Source: Simiduia aestuariiviva | Lineage (GTDB): Bacteria > Pseudomonadota > Gammaproteobacteria > Pseudomonadales > Cellvibrionaceae | Direction of reading: 5' to 3' | DNA length: 64,000 nt | Assembly (NCBI RefSeq): GCF_014192475.1 | Contig: NZ_JACHXZ010000002.1 | Span: forward strand, 416,524-480,523 | Program-made: the position numbers and the translations under genes | In this document: positions 55,283-64,000 of the stretch, in pieces | How the letters are laid out: every line of letters begins with the position of its first letter | How positions within the stretch are numbered: position 1 is the stretch's first letter | Notes under the pieces: model-generated | Seen by the model: the letters and a program-made list of their open reading frames with translations, nothing else | The model's database searches: none | Told to the model about the DNA's origin: nothing

Positions 55283-56275
55283 TTAATCCGTGTCGGTTCC
55301 GCGGCCTTCTGGGTCACCGGTAAACAGCAACCCGCCACTTTCTAGTTTAATCGCTCTGAGGCCGCTCGGCGTAATGGCCCCAGTGGCCGCCTCCGGCGAC
55401 CCAACTGTTATAGGTTCACTGGATTCACCACTCTGCGCCGGGCGCCCGTCCGGCTCCGAAACCGGGCTGAAGTTACCCGAATCGGTCAAGGTTGTGATTG
55501 CACCCTCAATGCTCTTGGTAGGTCTGGCCAAACTTGTCTTTGCAACCATTAATACGACGCGCCGATTTTGTGCCCGGCCAGCCTCAGTAGAGTTATCGGC
55601 AATTGGCTGAAATTCTCCATAGCCCACCGCCGATAGCCGAGTTGGGGCTATTTGTGCTGCTTGCAGCAATTTAACGACCGCACTGGCGCGCGCGGCCGAC
55701 AGCTCCCAGTTACTCGGAAAGCGGTCTGTCCGAATGGGTTCATCATCAGTGTAGCCTTCAACTTGAATGGGATTACCGGTACTTGAAAGATGCCTGGCAA
55801 TCTCAGCGAATATTGTCTGCGCATCGCGATTAGGGTTTGCACTGCCCGAGGGAAACAACACATTGCTGCTCAAAGTTATTTCCAGCCAATATTCGTTACT
55901 TTTAATATCCACAAGCTGCTTATCGATCAAGTCAGACAACGTTTGACGTAAATTTTCAGCCATGTGCGGCAAATCTGTTTCCCGCTCAAAAGGACCATCT
56001 CCGGGCTCCTCACCGGTTTTTTGAGGCTCACTTTCAATAACAGAGGGGTCACTGCTTACACTGGGCTGCCCCACCTGAATGGGATTTAAGGTTTGCGACT
56101 GAAATTTAAAGGTGCTGACCAGGGTGTCGGAGAGCACGCGATATTTTGTTTCGGATACCTGCGACACGGAATACATAACCACAAAGAACGCAAACAGCAA
56201 AGTGATAAAATCCGCGTAGGAGACTAACCAGCGTTCATGATTAACAGCTAGGTGGGTTGTGCGCCGTCGGGCCAT
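55283..56275 (-). CDS. motD: Flagellar motor protein MotD (OmpA/MotB domain)
   Basis: This 330-residue stator protein has one membrane helix (residues 18-40, with the proton-path Asp in SYADFITLLFAFFVVMYSVS) and a periplasmic peptidoglycan-binding OmpA-like domain (VEGYTDDEPIRTDRFPSNWE, LSAVGYGEFQP). It anchors the stator to the wall. The C-terminal 100 residues are low-complexity. It follows motC by 11 bases. Confidence 0.93.
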   Translation of the reverse strand: MARRRTTHLAVNHERWLVSYADFITLLFAFFVVMYSVSQVSETKYRVLSDTLVSTFKFQSQTLNPIQVGQPSVSSDPSVIESEPQKTGEEPGDGPFERETDLPHMAENLRQTLSDLIDKQLVDIKSNEYWLEITLSSNVLFPSGSANPNRDAQTIFAEIARHLSSTGNPIQVEGYTDDEPIRTDRFPSNWELSAARASAVVKLLQAAQIAPTRLSAVGYGEFQPIADNSTEAGRAQNRRVVLMVAKTSLARPTKSIEGAITTLTDSGNFSPVSEPDGRPAQSGESSEPITVGSPEAATGAITPSGLRAIKLESGGLLFTGDPEGRGTDTD

Positions 56276-56286
56276 TGCATCGCCCT

Positions 56287-57030
56287 CTAAGACAACACAT
56301 AGCCATTGAGTTTCATCTCAATAGCGCGGGGATTTTCCCCCTCAGCAATCGCCACAATGCCTTCCAATAGCAACTCGCGGTAACGGCTTTGTTCCTGCAC
56401 ACACATTGAAAGCTTGTTCGCCACCGGAATGAGCAGCAGATTCGCAAATGCCACGCCGTAAATTGTGGCCACAAAGGCTACGGCAATGCCTGGCCCTAGC
56501 TGGGATGGGTCCGCTAGATTTTGCATCACAGAGATCAACCCCATGACAGCGCCCAAAATTCCGATGGTTGGTGCGTAACCGCCCATGCTCTCGTAAAAAC
56601 GCACTGCGTCAACATCTCTGCCTTCCATTAAAATAAGGTCATTTTCTAACACGCGACGAATATCTTCCGGCTCAGCGCCATCTACTAGCAATTGCAAACC
56701 CTTGCGGGAAAACTGATCTCGCTCAGTTTCAGATAAAGATTCAAGCCCTAACAGCCCCTCTTTTCGGGCGGCCATCGCCCACTTAATGACTCGCTGAACG
56801 CCATCACCAAAGGGCGTTGGCGGCGGAGATACTACCCACGGCAGTAACTTTAACGAGCGCGCTAAACGGGCCTTTGGCGTTTGCAAAATAGCGGCGCCTA
56901 AGGTACCACCAATTACTATCAACGCAGCCGGGCCATTGAGCAGGCTGCTCCATGTACCGCCCTCTAAAAAATTACCGCCTAACAACGCAGCAAAGCCGAT
57001 GATAACGCCCAAGATCGACAGCATATCCAT
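56287..57030 (-). CDS. motC: Flagellar motor protein MotC (MotA family)
   Basis: This 247-residue membrane protein has four helices, typical of the MotA/PomA family, with PAALIVIGGTLGAAIL and the YAPTIGILGAVMGLISVMQ and GIAVAFVATIYGVAFAN segments. With MotD it forms a second stator type known in Pseudomonas. It lies 2 bases after cheB. Confidence 0.94.
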   Translation of the reverse strand: MDMLSILGVIIGFAALLGGNFLEGGTWSSLLNGPAALIVIGGTLGAAILQTPKARLARSLKLLPWVVSPPPTPFGDGVQRVIKWAMAARKEGLLGLESLSETERDQFSRKGLQLLVDGAEPEDIRRVLENDLILMEGRDVDAVRFYESMGGYAPTIGILGAVMGLISVMQNLADPSQLGPGIAVAFVATIYGVAFANLLLIPVANKLSMCVQEQSRYRELLLEGIVAIAEGENPRAIEMKLNGYVLS

Positions 57031-57032
57031 GA

Positions 57033-58052
57033 CTACAATTCCTCAATCATGAACTGGCTCATATCTTGAAGCTTTACGATTCGATCAGACAGGCCTTCCC
57101 GGACCACAGCCTGGGGCATTCCGTAGATCACGCAGCTGGCTTCATCCTGTGTCCACACCCGCGCGCCACTGCGCTTCAATAAACGGGTACCCTCTTTCCC
57201 GTCACTGCCCATACCGGTCATCACAATCGCTAGAACCGCATCCCCACTCACCTTTGCTGCGCTCGCAAAGGTGACATCAATGCAGGGTTTGTAATTGACG
57301 CGATCATCACCGTCGATAATCTGCACCGAGCGGCCATAGGTACTTTCGAGTAATAGCTGTTTACCGCCGGGTGCTAGCAACGCAGTACCCGCCTGCAAAC
57401 TGTCGCCACTAGCAGCTTCTTTAACGCGAATTTCACATTGCTTGTCCAATCGGTCTGCAAAAGCTCGGGTGAAATTCTCCGGCATATGCAGCACTAATAT
57501 GATGGGTACCGGGAAATCTTTAGGCAGACGCTTTAAAACGTCTGTCATGGCCAGCGGTCCACCCGTTGAGGCGCCAATGACCACCAATTTAATTCTACCC
57601 TTTAAGGGAATCTGAGGTTTTGGTTGCGGCGCCAGGGGCTCGGTCACAACGCGCTTTGGTTTGGCAATGGCAATAATTTTTTGATACAGCTTTTGCTTAA
57701 GCGACTCAGAATCACGCGACACTTCTGAAAAGTTCTTAGGTAAGAAGTCGACCGCTCCCGCTTCAAGTGCATCGAGTGTAGTTCTCGCGCCCTCATAGGT
57801 CAGAGAGGAAAACATCAAAATAGGCGTTGGATTTTCCTGCATGATACGCCGTACGGCCGTGACGCCGTCCATCATAGGCATTTCATAGTCCATGGTGATG
57901 ACGTCTGGCTTTAACGCTTGCGCTTTTTCAATAGCCTCCCGACCATTGGCGGCTATACCGACTACGGAAAACTTTGAATTTGCGCCGATAATTTCTTTCA
58001 GCCGTTGCTGAAAGAAATTGGAATCATCAACTATGAGCACCTTAATGGTCAC
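57033..58052 (-). CDS. cheB: Chemotaxis response regulator/methylesterase CheB
   Basis: This protein of about 339 residues has a receiver domain (IKVLIVDDSNFFQQRL, phospho-Asp in DVITMDYEMPMMDG) and a C-terminal methylesterase domain (VIGASTGGPLAMTDVL, VLHMPENFTRAF, IVMTGMGSDGKEG). It removes methyl groups from chemoreceptors. I use the GTG at 58052, which gives the family start VTIKVLIVDD and has a GGGGG upstream; the frame to 58103 is longer than needed. Confidence 0.95.
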   Translation of the reverse strand: MTIKVLIVDDSNFFQQRLKEIIGANSKFSVVGIAANGREAIEKAQALKPDVITMDYEMPMMDGVTAVRRIMQENPTPILMFSSLTYEGARTTLDALEAGAVDFLPKNFSEVSRDSESLKQKLYQKIIAIAKPKRVVTEPLAPQPKPQIPLKGRIKLVVIGASTGGPLAMTDVLKRLPKDFPVPIILVLHMPENFTRAFADRLDKQCEIRVKEAASGDSLQAGTALLAPGGKQLLLESTYGRSVQIIDGDDRVNYKPCIDVTFASAAKVSGDAVLAIVMTGMGSDGKEGTRLLKRSGARVWTQDEASCVIYGMPQAVVREGLSDRIVKLQDMSQFMIEEL

Positions 58053-58122
58053 TGGCGCCCCCACATATATTTGAAGCCAGAAAACCACGACACTCTGGCG
58101 CATTAGGCGAGGCAGACATCAT

Positions 58123-60375
58123 CTATCGCTTTTGGCCAGCGTAACGTTTTAGCATGCTGGGCACATCCAAAATCAAGGCGATAGTACCGTCGCCTGTTAT
58201 TGTTGCGCCGGCCATCCCTGGGGTGCCTTGAAGCATTTTACCCAGAGGCTTAATCACAACCTCCTCCTGACCAATCAATTGGTCAACCACAAACCCCATG
58301 CGCTGCGTACCCACATTGACGATGACGACATGCGCCTCCTTGGGTTGCTGCTCTTTTTTAGCATCTTTAACTAACCAGCGCTTTAAATGGAAAACCGGCA
58401 CTGCCTTTTCACGTACCGTTACGCACTCTTGACCATCAACCACATTGATACGAGTTAAATCCATGTGGAAAATTTCATTGACACTGACCAGAGGCAGGGC
58501 AAACGTTTGCTTGCCTAACATAATCATCAACGTTGGCATAATGGCCAAGGTCAGCGGCACCTTAATAATAATTCGCGTGCCTTCATTCAATTTGGAAAGT
58601 ATTTCTATGGAGCCATTGAGCTGAGTAATCTTGGTCTTTACAACATCCATTCCAACACCCCGACCAGACACATCGGAGATTTCAGTTTTCGTGGAAAATC
58701 CTGGGGCGAAAATGAGAGCGAACGCCTCTGGATCAGATAAACGCTGGGCTGCATCTTCGTCTAAAATACCTTTCTCAACAGCTTTTTCACGGAGTTTATC
58801 AGGGTCCATCCCGCCGCCATCATCCGTAATCGAAAGCAATATGTGGTCGCCTTCCTGCTCGGCAGCTAGAATGACCTTCCCCAGCCGTGGCTTGCCCTTT
58901 TGTTCACGGACATCCGGCAATTCAATCCCGTGATCTACAGAATTTCTTACCAGGTGAACCAGTGGATCTGCGAGCGCTTCCACTAGATTTTTGTCTAAAT
59001 CAGTTTCTTCACCCTGTAACTCGAGGTTGATTTCTTTCTTCAGATTGCGCGCGAGATCGCGCACCACTCTCGGGAAGCGGCCAAATACCTTCTTAATGGG
59101 CTGCATTCGCGTCTTCATCACTGAGGTCTGCAAGTCTGCAGTGACCACATCGAGATTGCTCACAGCTTTACTGAGCGCTTCATCGTTGGTATTTAGACCG
59201 AGCCGCACCAAACGATTACGCACCAAGACCAACTCACCCACCATATTCATGATGTCATCGAGCCGCTGGGTGTCAACGCGCACCGTGGTTTCGGCCGCAG
59301 GTGGTGGTGGCGCGTCTTTACCAGCCGCTTTAACGGGTGCAGCAGCAGGCCTAGCTGCCGGCGCTGGACTCGCCGCTTTCGCAGCGGGCGCGGCGGCGGG
59401 CGCCGGTTTTGCCGCTGGCGCTGGCTGGGGAGTCGGTGATGGCGCGGGCGCTGGTGTAGGTTTCGGTGCCGCTGCAGGTGTGCTTGCGACAGTTGGCCCT
59501 TTACCCTTCCCGTGCAATTCGTCTAGTAGTGCTTCAAATTCATCATCGGTAATTTTGTCGCCTGAACCACCACCTGCAGCGGCGGCTGCTTTTGGTGCTG
59601 GAGGCGGTGAGCCGACGCCTGGCCCTTTACCTTTGCCATGCAGTTGATCGAGCAAGGCATCAAATTCATCTTCGCTAATTTCGTCACCACTGCCCGCCGG
59701 AGCCGGTGCTGGCGCAGCGCTTGGTGTAGCAGCGCTCGGGCCTTTGCCCTGACCGTGGAGCTCATCCAGCAACGCTTCAAATTCATCGTCGCTAATGTCG
59801 TCATTGCCCGAAGCTGCGGGCGCACTGGGCGAAGGTGCGGCGTCAGATCCTGGCGGCGCAATAGCGTCTAGCAGCTCATTAAATTCGGAATCGGTGATGT
59901 CCTCACCAGCGACGGGCGCTTCGGCAGCGGGCTCGGGTGCTGCCTCAGGCGTCTGACTGGGCTCTGGTGCAGGATCATTCAAGTCTTCTAAATTAACCAG
60001 ACGCTCAAGTTGGTGAAGTAATTCAGGGTTCGCCGGTGTCGTCGGTTCTCGTTGTTGTACCTGATCAAACTGGAGATTTACCGCATCCAGCGCTTGCAGC
60101 ACCACGTCCATGAGTTCGGGCGTGACTGCTCGCTTACCGGTCCGCAAGATATCAAAAAGATTTTCTGTGACGTGGCAGCAATCTACCATTGGGCCCAATT
60201 GAAGAAATCCCGCGCCCCCTTTGACCGTGTGGAAGCCACGGAAAATAGCGTTTAGCAGATCTTTGTCATCTGGCTGACGCTCCAGCTCAACGAGCTGTTC
60301 CGACAATTTTTCCAATATCTCCCCGGCTTCCACCAGGAAGTCTTGCAAGATATCTTCGTCATCGCCAAAACCCAT
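58123..60375 (-). CDS. cheA: Chemotaxis histidine kinase CheA
   Basis: This 750-residue kinase starts with an HPt domain carrying His49 (FRGFHTVKGGAGFLQL). Residues 160-300 hold four tandem copies of a short acidic motif of the form DDEFEALLDELHGKGKGP, joined by Ala/Pro-rich linkers, and a Pro/Ala tract continues to about 360. The dimerisation, ATPase (VRNSVDHGIELPD, DDGGGMDP, GRGVGMDVVKTK) and CheW-like domains follow. The repeats take the place of the P2 region that normally binds CheY and CheB. It lies 20 bases before cheB. Confidence 0.96.
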   Translation of the reverse strand: MGFGDDEDILQDFLVEAGEILEKLSEQLVELERQPDDKDLLNAIFRGFHTVKGGAGFLQLGPMVDCCHVTENLFDILRTGKRAVTPELMDVVLQALDAVNLQFDQVQQREPTTPANPELLHQLERLVNLEDLNDPAPEPSQTPEAAPEPAAEAPVAGEDITDSEFNELLDAIAPPGSDAAPSPSAPAASGNDDISDDEFEALLDELHGQGKGPSAATPSAAPAPAPAGSGDEISEDEFDALLDQLHGKGKGPGVGSPPPAPKAAAAAGGGSGDKITDDEFEALLDELHGKGKGPTVASTPAAAPKPTPAPAPSPTPQPAPAAKPAPAAAPAAKAASPAPAARPAAAPVKAAGKDAPPPPAAETTVRVDTQRLDDIMNMVGELVLVRNRLVRLGLNTNDEALSKAVSNLDVVTADLQTSVMKTRMQPIKKVFGRFPRVVRDLARNLKKEINLELQGEETDLDKNLVEALADPLVHLVRNSVDHGIELPDVREQKGKPRLGKVILAAEQEGDHILLSITDDGGGMDPDKLREKAVEKGILDEDAAQRLSDPEAFALIFAPGFSTKTEISDVSGRGVGMDVVKTKITQLNGSIEILSKLNEGTRIIIKVPLTLAIMPTLMIMLGKQTFALPLVSVNEIFHMDLTRINVVDGQECVTVREKAVPVFHLKRWLVKDAKKEQQPKEAHVVIVNVGTQRMGFVVDQLIGQEEVVIKPLGKMLQGTPGMAGATITGDGTIALILDVPSMLKRYAGQKR

Positions 60376-60407
60376 TCAGCGCTCCTTAAACTGGCAGCTG
60401 TTCTTCA

Positions 60408-61184
60408 TCAAAAGCCAAGACTGGATAACAAGTCATCCACATCATCTTGGCCTGAAACCACATCGACACGCTTGTCTGCGTGGATTTGTGGACCTTCACC
60501 GGCGGTATTGGAAGCGCCGCTAGCTCCCATGTTATCGACGGGTTTTTGAATTCCTGTAATTTCCTCTACCTGACTGGCGATTCGCATGAGATCAACCAAG
60601 CTAGTTTCAACGTCCGCCACAAGGTCAATGACCTTCTTTAACACCTGGCCGGTGAGATCTTGATATCCCTGCTCGAGAATAATATCTTGCAAATTTCCGT
60701 TCAGGGCGCCGGCACCGGCTTCCATTTGGTCCAAAAATGTTTCAATTCTTCGATACAAATCGCGGAAATCATCGGCGCTTAGCTCTCGCCGAATTAACGC
60801 CTGCCACTGCTCTTTTAGGGCCTTCGCCTCATGCCCTAAATCCATTGCGATAGGTGCAGATGCCTCTACCTTATCCATGGTTTTATTGGCTGCATCCTGT
60901 GTCAGCTTGAGCACGTAGTTCAGCCGATCACTGGCATCGGTAAGGTTGTCGTCTTGTGATAGGGGACCATCGACATTGAAGTTTTTAATTGCTGTGTGCA
61001 GGCCACGCGTGAGCTTGCCCACCTTATTAAAAAGGTGGCGATCCCGGCTGGAAATGATTTGCTCGATTAGCGCAGAGGCTTCATCAAACTTGTCGCCTTC
61101 GAGCTTTTCAATAAGAATTGTCGCGCAATCGCGGAGCTCTGCCACGAACTCTTGATTGCCCTGTGCGTCCGATTGGCTATCCAT
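60408..61184 (-). CDS. cheZ: Chemotaxis phosphatase CheZ
   Basis: This protein of about 258 residues removes phosphate from CheY. The long helical hairpin is seen in the middle, the active region is IILEQGYQDLTGQVLKKV (Gln near residue 170), and the C-terminal CheY-binding helix ends DDVDDLLSSLGF. The ATG at 61184 has AAGG upstream; a GTG at 61190 is two codons earlier. Confidence 0.94.
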   Translation of the reverse strand: MDSQSDAQGNQEFVAELRDCATILIEKLEGDKFDEASALIEQIISSRDRHLFNKVGKLTRGLHTAIKNFNVDGPLSQDDNLTDASDRLNYVLKLTQDAANKTMDKVEASAPIAMDLGHEAKALKEQWQALIRRELSADDFRDLYRRIETFLDQMEAGAGALNGNLQDIILEQGYQDLTGQVLKKVIDLVADVETSLVDLMRIASQVEEITGIQKPVDNMGASGASNTAGEGPQIHADKRVDVVSGQDDVDDLLSSLGF

Positions 61185-61207
61185 GGGCACCTTTGCTGCT
61201 GTCTGTG

Positions 61208-61591
61208 TTAACCCACGCGCTCAAAAATCTTATCGATCTTTTCTTTGAGTACCTGTGCTGTAAAGGGCTTAACCACGTAGCCACTAACGCCTGCCTGAGC
61301 GGCCTCAATGATCTGGTCGCGCTTAGCTTCAGCCGTCACCATCAACACTGGCAGAGCTGCCAATTTCTCGTCTGCGCGAACCTGCTTTAGCAGTTCAATA
61401 CCTGTCATGCCCGGCATATTCCAGTCAGTTACCAGAAAGTCAAAATCGCCGGCTTTTAACATTGGGAGTGCGGTCGCACCGTCATCCGCCTCCTGAGTAT
61501 TGCTGAACCCAAGATCGCGCAATAGGTTCTTGATGATGCGTCTCATGGTCGAGAAATCATCAACAATCAGGATCTTCATGTTTTTGTCCAA
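61208..61591 (-). CDS. cheY: Chemotaxis response regulator CheY
   Basis: This 127-residue receiver has the acid pair VDD, the phospho-Asp in [12 protein letters not shown], Thr in MVTAEA and Lys in VVKPFTA. Phospho-CheY binds the flagellar switch. The start is unusual: a TTG at 61591 has GGAGG 5 bases upstream, whereas the family-like [11 protein letters not shown] at 61579 has GGAGG 17 bases away. The ribosome site favours the TTG. Confidence 0.95.
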   Translation of the reverse strand: MDKNMKILIVDDFSTMRRIIKNLLRDLGFSNTQEADDGATALPMLKAGDFDFLVTDWNMPGMTGIELLKQVRADEKLAALPVLMVTAEAKRDQIIEAAQAGVSGYVVKPFTAQVLKEKIDKIFERVG

Positions 61592-61633
61592 AGCAACCTC
61601 CGTCGTAACTGCCGGACTCCGTTAATCTTCAGT

Positions 61634-61655
61634 CTAGTAGCTGGAATACTACTAG
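61634..61655. repeat. 7-bp perfect inverted repeat between fliA and cheY
   Basis: CTAGTAG and CTACTAG flank an 8-base loop in the 106 bases between fliA and cheY. No T-run follows on either strand. No match to a sigma-28 or sigma-54 promoter is convincing in this gap, so the role of the hairpin is open. Confidence 0.35.
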
Positions 61656-61697
61656 CCAGTTTTAGTCATAAAATAGACCAATTAATTACTGTCTGAT

Positions 61698-62423
61698 CTA
61701 ATCAGGTGTCCCAGTCCAACCAGATAGCTTAGCTTTTAACCGGGCAGCGGCCTGAGAATGAATCTGCGATACCCTAGATTCACTGACGCCCAGTATTTGA
61801 CCAATCTCTTTTAGATTTAGCTCTTCGTCATAATAGAGGGAAAGCACAAGCTGCTCTCGCTCTGGCAATTGGGTTATCGCCTGCGCCAGTGATTGCTTAA
61901 GTGCATCTCGCTCAAAGGCATCCGTTGGCGCTTCCAGCCCGATAGATGTCGGCTTCTCTGGGCGCGATTCATCGTCGCTGGCAGACTCCTCATAGCTGAA
62001 CAAACGAGCGCTCGAGGTATCCTGCAAAATGGCACGGTATTCCTCCAAGGTCATCTCTAGAGACTCAGAGATCTCTTTTTCACTTGCCTCGCGACCCAGC
62101 TGGCCTTCCAGCTGCCCTATGGCCTTGCTGATCTTGCGCGCATTGCGATGTACCGAGCGCGGCACCCAGTCACCTTTGCGGGTTTCATCCATGATGGCAC
62201 CGCGAATCCGAATTCCGGCATAAGTCTCAAAGCTCGCGCCCTTGCTGGCATCGAACTTTTGCGATGCCTCTAGCAACCCAATCATTCCGGCTTGGATCAA
62301 ATCGTCCACCAGCACACTGGCAGGCATCTTTAGCATTAAGTGGTAGGCAATCCGCTTTACCAACGGTGCATAGTCTTCTATGCATATCTGTTGATCCGCT
62401 TTGCGGCTGGCCTCGTCATACAT
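61698..62423 (-). CDS. fliA: RNA polymerase sigma-28 factor for flagella
   Basis: This protein of about 241 residues directs RNA polymerase to late flagellar and chemotaxis promoters. Region 2 (YAPLVKRIAYHLMLKMPASV, DLIQAGMIGLLEAS) and region 4 (LPEREQLVLSLYYDEELN, ISESRVSQIHSQA-like) are clear. I take the ATG at 62423 because GAGGG is 7 bases upstream; an ATG at 62447 would add eight residues. It is followed by cheY after 106 bases and is 26 bases from the fleN stop. Confidence 0.95.
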   Translation of the reverse strand: MYDEASRKADQQICIEDYAPLVKRIAYHLMLKMPASVLVDDLIQAGMIGLLEASQKFDASKGASFETYAGIRIRGAIMDETRKGDWVPRSVHRNARKISKAIGQLEGQLGREASEKEISESLEMTLEEYRAILQDTSSARLFSYEESASDDESRPEKPTSIGLEAPTDAFERDALKQSLAQAITQLPEREQLVLSLYYDEELNLKEIGQILGVSESRVSQIHSQAAARLKAKLSGWTGTPD

Positions 62424-62449
62424 GGCTAATCCCTCTACTGCTGCCATCG

Positions 62450-63274
62450 TTAGGCGCCCGCTTCTGAGGTTTCCAGTAGGCGTTCAACAAAGAACTCGAG
62501 GTTTCCTGTGGCCGCCGTGGGCAGCGGCCACTGTGATACCCGCTCTGCCAGCGCCCGTATAGCACTGGACGCCTTGGCTTGCGGTGCATAGTCAATCAAT
62601 GCTCGCTGGTGCTGGACCGCTTTTCTAACATTTTCGTCAAAGGGAATAGCGCCCTCAAATTGCAACGCCACATCCAAGAATTTGTCGCACACCAGCTGGA
62701 GGCGCTGTACCAATTTTTTGCCTTCCGTCGCGGTGCGGGTCATATTGGCCACAACCCGAAAGCGCTGCATGCCCGCATCTCGATGCAAGAGCTTAATCAG
62801 CGCATAGGCGTCAGTGACTGATGAGGGCTCATCGCACACGACCACCAACGCCTCGTTCGCGGCCCGCACAAAACTCACCACCGTATCGCTAATACCCGCA
62901 GCGGTATCCACAACCAAGACATCTAGCTGGTCGGAGACATCGCTGAACGCGCGAATCAAAGCCCCATGCTGTTGGCGGGTTAAACTGGCCATCTGCTGCA
63001 CCCCAGAGGAGGCTGGCACGATGCGAATGCCGCCCGGCCCTTGAATAAGCACATCGCGCAGCTCGCATTCGCCAGACAGCACATCAGCTAGGGTTTTATT
63101 GGCTCGAATGCCCAGCAGGACATCCACATTGGCGAGGCCTAAATCGGCGTCAAGCAGCATTACCCGCCGCCCCAGCTGGGCCAGCGCGATGCTCATATTG
63201 ACCGAAATGTTGCTTTTACCAACACCACCTTTACCGCCGGTAACTGCAATGACCTGAACTGGATGGTGCCCCAT
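62450..63274 (-). CDS. fleN: Flagellar number regulator FleN/FlhG (MinD-like ATPase)
   Basis: This protein of about 274 residues is a MinD-type ATPase. The deviant Walker motif VTGGKGGVGKSNISVNMS and LLDADLGLANVDVLLG are N-terminal, and VDTAAGISDTVVSF follows. FleN limits flagella to one at the pole by restraining FleQ, as shown in Pseudomonas. The ATG at 63274 has GGGAG 6 bases upstream; the GTG at 63286 is less likely. It sits 29 bases after flhF. Confidence 0.94.
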   Translation of the reverse strand: MGHHPVQVIAVTGGKGGVGKSNISVNMSIALAQLGRRVMLLDADLGLANVDVLLGIRANKTLADVLSGECELRDVLIQGPGGIRIVPASSGVQQMASLTRQQHGALIRAFSDVSDQLDVLVVDTAAGISDTVVSFVRAANEALVVVCDEPSSVTDAYALIKLLHRDAGMQRFRVVANMTRTATEGKKLVQRLQLVCDKFLDVALQFEGAIPFDENVRKAVQHQRALIDYAPQAKASSAIRALAERVSQWPLPTAATGNLEFFVERLLETSEAGA

Positions 63275-63303
63275 GATGACTCCCACAAATATACCTGCCT
63301 TGA

Positions 63304-64000
63304 TTATAGTTGCTCGGCCTGAACCTGCAGGGCACTTTGTTGCGCGCTTTGGCTCGCTCGCTCAGGCACTGCCGAAACGGCGCTCTTAGCTGCTTTAGCC
63401 ACGATCTGATGGCCCTTTGCAACCTGAATATCGGCGGGAATCTCCTGCCCATCGGTGGTATACGCCAACGGCATACGCTGCTGCATCAACATACCTAGCG
63501 CTTCACCCAAAGACGGTGTTTCATCCAGCTTAGTTAAAATGGTTGCCACCGGGTGGGCAGCTCCGTAGGCATGATAGCTGGCCTTTAACATTTGGCTCTG
63601 GCTGTTGGCGGCCAACACCAACAGGCTATTGACCTTGCCCGCGCTGCGCAGTTGATTTAATTGGCGCTTTAGGCGCGCATCGCCATGACGCAAACCCGCG
63701 GTATCAATCAGCACCAACTGCTTGTGGCTTAGGTTTACCAAGACCTGCTCTAACGATTCACCATCACCCACCACCTTGACGGGCACTCCCAAGAGCCGAC
63801 CCAGTGAGGAAATTTGCTCATGGGCGGCAAGCCGGTAGTTGTCGGTAGTTACCAATGCCAGTCCTTCCGGACCATGGGCGAGCACATGGCGTACCGCCAA
63901 CTTTGCCAAAGTGGTCGTTTTACCCACCCCAGTGGGCCCCACAAAGGCATAAACACCGCCACTGGCAACAATATCTCGACCGGAAACGGGCAAACGTTGA
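63304..64000 (-). CDS. flhF: Flagellar GTPase FlhF, C-terminal part (cut by window edge)
   Basis: The visible 232 codons are the SRP54-type GTPase domain of FlhF, which places the flagellum at the pole. AFVGPTGVGKTTTLAKLAV is the P-loop, TTDNYRLAAHEQ and VLIDTAGLRHGD follow, and ILTKLDETPSLGEAL is the guanine site. The frame is open through base 64000, so the N-terminal part lies outside the window. The tail of about 30 residues is Ala/Gln/Ser-rich. Confidence 0.93.
   Translation of the reverse strand, partial: QRLPVSGRDIVASGGVYAFVGPTGVGKTTTLAKLAVRHVLAHGPEGLALVTTDNYRLAAHEQISSLGRLLGVPVKVVGDGESLEQVLVNLSHKQLVLIDTAGLRHGDARLKRQLNQLRSAGKVNSLLVLAANSQSQMLKASYHAYGAAHPVATILTKLDETPSLGEALGMLMQQRMPLAYTTDGQEIPADIQVAKGHQIVAKAAKSAVSAVPERASQSAQQSALQVQAEQL

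Noticed and set aside
58991-59647. 218-codon plus-strand open frame
   Set aside because: It is the antisense of the Ala/Pro-rich part of cheA; the protein is low-complexity and has no ribosome site.
61592-61697. Sigma-28 promoter upstream of cheY
   Set aside because: A CTAAAACT stretch is present but the GCCGATAA element is not found at the right distance.

Overview
The window reads as chromosomal DNA of a marine-type gammaproteobacterium, most likely Cellvibrionales or a relative of Pseudomonas. This rests on gene order and protein families, not on any database search. Supporting signs are the polar-flagellum and chemotaxis block flhF-fleN-fliA-cheY-cheZ-cheA-cheB-motC-motD-parA-cheW-cheW-DUF2802, the ubiG-mupP-yciK trio, a fused tyrA-aroA, and the order cmk-rpsA-ihfB-lapA-lapB-pyrF beside a surface-polysaccharide locus.

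Layout. 1-1.7 kb: a tRNA-Val(GAC) with promoter and terminator, and a beta-CASP metallo-hydrolase. 1.8-11.4 kb (+ strand): a wbpV/wbpL/wbpM-like set that makes and loads the first sugar of a polysaccharide repeat, then an SLC13 anion transporter, APS kinase (cysC), a lipoprotein, a family-2 glycosyltransferase and an OafA-type acyltransferase. 11.4-11.7 kb: an apparently decayed reading frame at the point where the two strands converge. 11.7-33.3 kb (- strand): four stand-alone sulfotransferase-like genes, a sulfotransferase-GT2-GT4 fusion, two left-handed beta-helix acyltransferases, a WbqC protein, a DegT aminotransferase, a second OafA-type acyltransferase, two proteins of unknown function, rmlA-rmlC-rmlD-rmlB and the ATP sulfurylase genes cysD-cysN. 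33.4-48 kb (- strand): housekeeping genes pyrF, lapB, lapA, ihfB, rpsA, cmk, a ComEA-like gene, galU, a phosphomannomutase gene, tyrA-aroA, a truncated cysC-like remnant, pheA and gyrA. 48.3-51.8 kb (+ strand): mtaD, ubiG, mupP, yciK. 51.8-64 kb (- strand): a lipoprotein and the chemotaxis/flagellar block, cut at the right edge inside flhF.

How the genes work together. The most interesting part is 1.8-33 kb. Sulfate uptake (SLC13), ATP sulfurylase (CysDN) and APS kinase (CysC) would supply PAPS, and five sulfotransferase domains encoded between them could use it. The rml genes, the aminotransferase and the acyltransferases would build deoxy- and acylated amino-sugars. I infer a dedicated locus for a sulfated, acylated O-antigen or capsule, sitting where Pseudomonas aeruginosa carries its O-antigen cluster (between ihfB and wbpM). 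No Wzx flippase, Wzy polymerase, Wzz or Wzm/Wzt exporter is recognisable. One gene joins a six-helix ABC-like membrane domain, without an ATPase, to a kinase-like soluble domain, and may be new. From about 8 to 27 kb the DNA is visibly richer in A+T than the flanks, which fits horizontal acquisition.

Other points are a cysC 3' remnant in the place hisC often occupies, two long back-to-back inverted repeats between cmk and the comEA-like gene, and several candidate RNA hairpins (cysD-cysN, rpsA leader).
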